A DNA stretch of 6,668 nucleotides from Planctomycetota bacterium (lineage in GTDB: Bacteria; Planctomycetota; UBA1135; UBA2386): assembly GCA_003235605.1 (NCBI GenBank), contig QJVU01000072.1, positions 1 to 6,668 of the forward strand. The letters run 5' to 3'. This document shows positions 5,779-6,668 of this stretch, piece after piece. The notes under the pieces are model-generated. The model saw only the letters and a program-made list of their open reading frames with translations, did no database searches and was not told where the DNA came from. The stretch's first letter is position 1. Every line of letters starts with the position of its first letter. Both the position numbers and the translations under genes were made by a program.

Positions 5779-6668
5779 GTACAGCGGCCGCGCTGGACAG
5801 CCGTTGGCCTTGGCGCGCGGCCCTGCTGCTGCTCGTCGGCCTGCAACTGGGCCTGCTGATCGGCCTCGCCTGGGTGACACCGTTCACCTCGGATGAGGTC
5901 CACTACCTGGCTGGCGGCACCGTCGTCCGAAGGACTCTGAGCTGGCCGTCCGAGGAGACCTACAAGCACGGACCGCTGGTCTACTACAGCCACCAGCTGG
6001 CGGCGATGTCGGGCGTCGACATCGAACCGGTGGACGAATACCGCCCTTGGGGAAGGTTGGGGACCGTCGCCTTCGCTGTCATGGCCTCGCTGCTCATGTT
6101 CCAGCTCGGTTGTCGGGCTGCCGGCCGAGGAGTGGCGCTGATTGCGCTGGCGCTGTTCGTCACCAACCCACTGGCTCTCGGACATGGCTGCCTGTTGACG
6201 GCGGACATGGCCTACACGGCCTGCTTCCTGTTGGTGGTGCTGTTGGCGTGGCGCTACTTCGAGGACCCCGGCATCGGCAGGCTCCTGCAGCTGGGCGTTG
6301 GCCTGGCCCTGGCGCTGGCAACCAAGTACGCGGCGGTGCTCCTGGTGCCCAGCCTGCTCGCCACGGCGCTCGTGCTCGTGGCCCGGGGGTTCCGGCCGCA
6401 GCTGTGGCTCTCGCGCTCGCCTGGTCCCAAATGGCGCAGCTTTGTGGACCTCCTGCCAGCCGCGGGGATCCTGGCCCTCGTCTCCCTGGTGGCACTGCAC
6501 GCCTGCTACCTATTCAGGGCCGGCTTCTTCGACCCGGCGGAGCTACCAGAGCCTGTCGGCACTGCAGTCACCGTCGCTGACGCGGTCCAAGCAGTGCCAC
6601 CCGCTGGCTGGCTCCTGCGTCTGCTGCCGGCACCCTTCGTGGCCGGCGTCGACTACCAGCTCCGCGCC
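5745..6668 (+). CDS. ArnT/PMT-like (GT-C) polytopic membrane glycosyltransferase, N-terminal part
   Basis: The first 308 residues of a membrane glycosyltransferase of the GT-C fold (ArnT / protein-mannosyltransferase-like), cut by the right edge. Such enzymes use a polyprenyl-phosphate sugar to glycosylate lipid A, protein or glycan on the periplasmic side. Membrane segment 1 spans about residues 24-43. It is followed by the periplasmic loop TPFTSDEVHYLAGG (45-58) carrying the Asp-Glu pair that is the expected catalytic site. Further segments lie at about 105-122, 128-145, 155-170, 182-210 (one or two, with ATKYAAVLL as in family members) and 237-257. LTADMAYT (151-158) matches the second loop motif of ArnT-like proteins, and LPAPFVAGVDYQ (294-305) is also family-like. 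With the TTG start at 5745 the gene overlaps mazG by 34 bp; a CTG at 5775 is an alternative start. Its substrate is unknown. Its closeness to the glycan operon suggests, without proving, a shared surface-glycan role. Confidence 0.9.
   Translation, partial: MADGEEAHGQLSTAAALDSRWPWRAALLLLVGLQLGLLIGLAWVTPFTSDEVHYLAGGTVVRRTLSWPSEETYKHGPLVYYSHQLAAMSGVDIEPVDEYRPWGRLGTVAFAVMASLLMFQLGCRAAGRGVALIALALFVTNPLALGHGCLLTADMAYTACFLLVVLLAWRYFEDPGIGRLLQLGVGLALALATKYAAVLLVPSLLATALVLVARGFRPQLWLSRSPGPKWRSFVDLLPAAGILALVSLVALHACYLFRAGFFDPAELPEPVGTAVTVADAVQAVPPAGWLLRLLPAPFVAGVDYQLRA

Noticed and set aside
5298..6500. Long minus-strand open frame of about 400 codons, rich in Gln, His and Arg
   Set aside because: Antisense to mazG and the membrane glycosyltransferase. 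The Gln/His-rich low-complexity translation is the usual shadow of Leu/Val-rich codons on the other strand.
1..6668. CRISPR arrays, tRNA/rRNA genes, insertion sequences, defence or toxin-antitoxin systems
   Set aside because: No repeated units, transposase motifs, cloverleaf-like segments or toxin partners were seen. mazG here is the housekeeping pyrophosphohydrolase and has no mazEF genes beside it.

Overview
The window is high-GC bacterial DNA packed with genes. It holds a run of cell-surface glycan genes on the minus strand and, divergently on the plus strand, mazG followed by a membrane glycosyltransferase. A WaaE-like GT2 enzyme and a WaaP/Kdo-kinase-like protein in one operon point to a Gram-negative with a lipopolysaccharide-type envelope. 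GTG and TTG starts and wobble positions rich in G/C fit a deltaproteobacterial, myxobacterial or similar high-GC lineage. That placement is inference, and no marker gene fixes the taxon.

Minus strand, in order of transcription from about 4.85 kb down to 1: a 93-residue coiled-coil protein of unknown function (4572-4853); a WaaE/KdtX-like GT2 glycosyltransferase (3775-4533); a GT4 glycosyltransferase (2591-3778); a WaaP-like sugar kinase with a long C-terminal extension (1545-2585); a CgeB-like GT-B glycosyltransferase (461-1555); and a second GT4 glycosyltransferase cut by the window edge (1-454, GTG start). Junctions run from an 11-bp overlap to a 38-bp gap, so this looks like one translationally coupled operon. 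The likely job is stepwise assembly and phosphorylation of an LPS/LOS core or related surface oligosaccharide on the cytoplasmic face of the inner membrane.

Plus strand: a 130-bp divergent spacer (4854-4983) contains a near-symmetric TATA element. It is followed by mazG (4984-5778, GTG start, 264 residues), a nucleoside triphosphate pyrophosphohydrolase. A GT-C (ArnT/PMT-like) polytopic membrane glycosyltransferase starts inside the 3' end of mazG (probable TTG at 5745, preceded by AAGGAGG) and runs off the right edge.

No RNA gene, CRISPR array, insertion sequence, attachment site or long repeat was seen, and no non-coding stretch exceeds about 130 bp. This is mostly a normal envelope-glycan locus. 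The points most worth a second look are the small coiled-coil leader protein, the kinase's C-terminal extension, the Asp variant of the GT4 active-site motif, and the divergent, possibly leaderless promoter arrangement at mazG.
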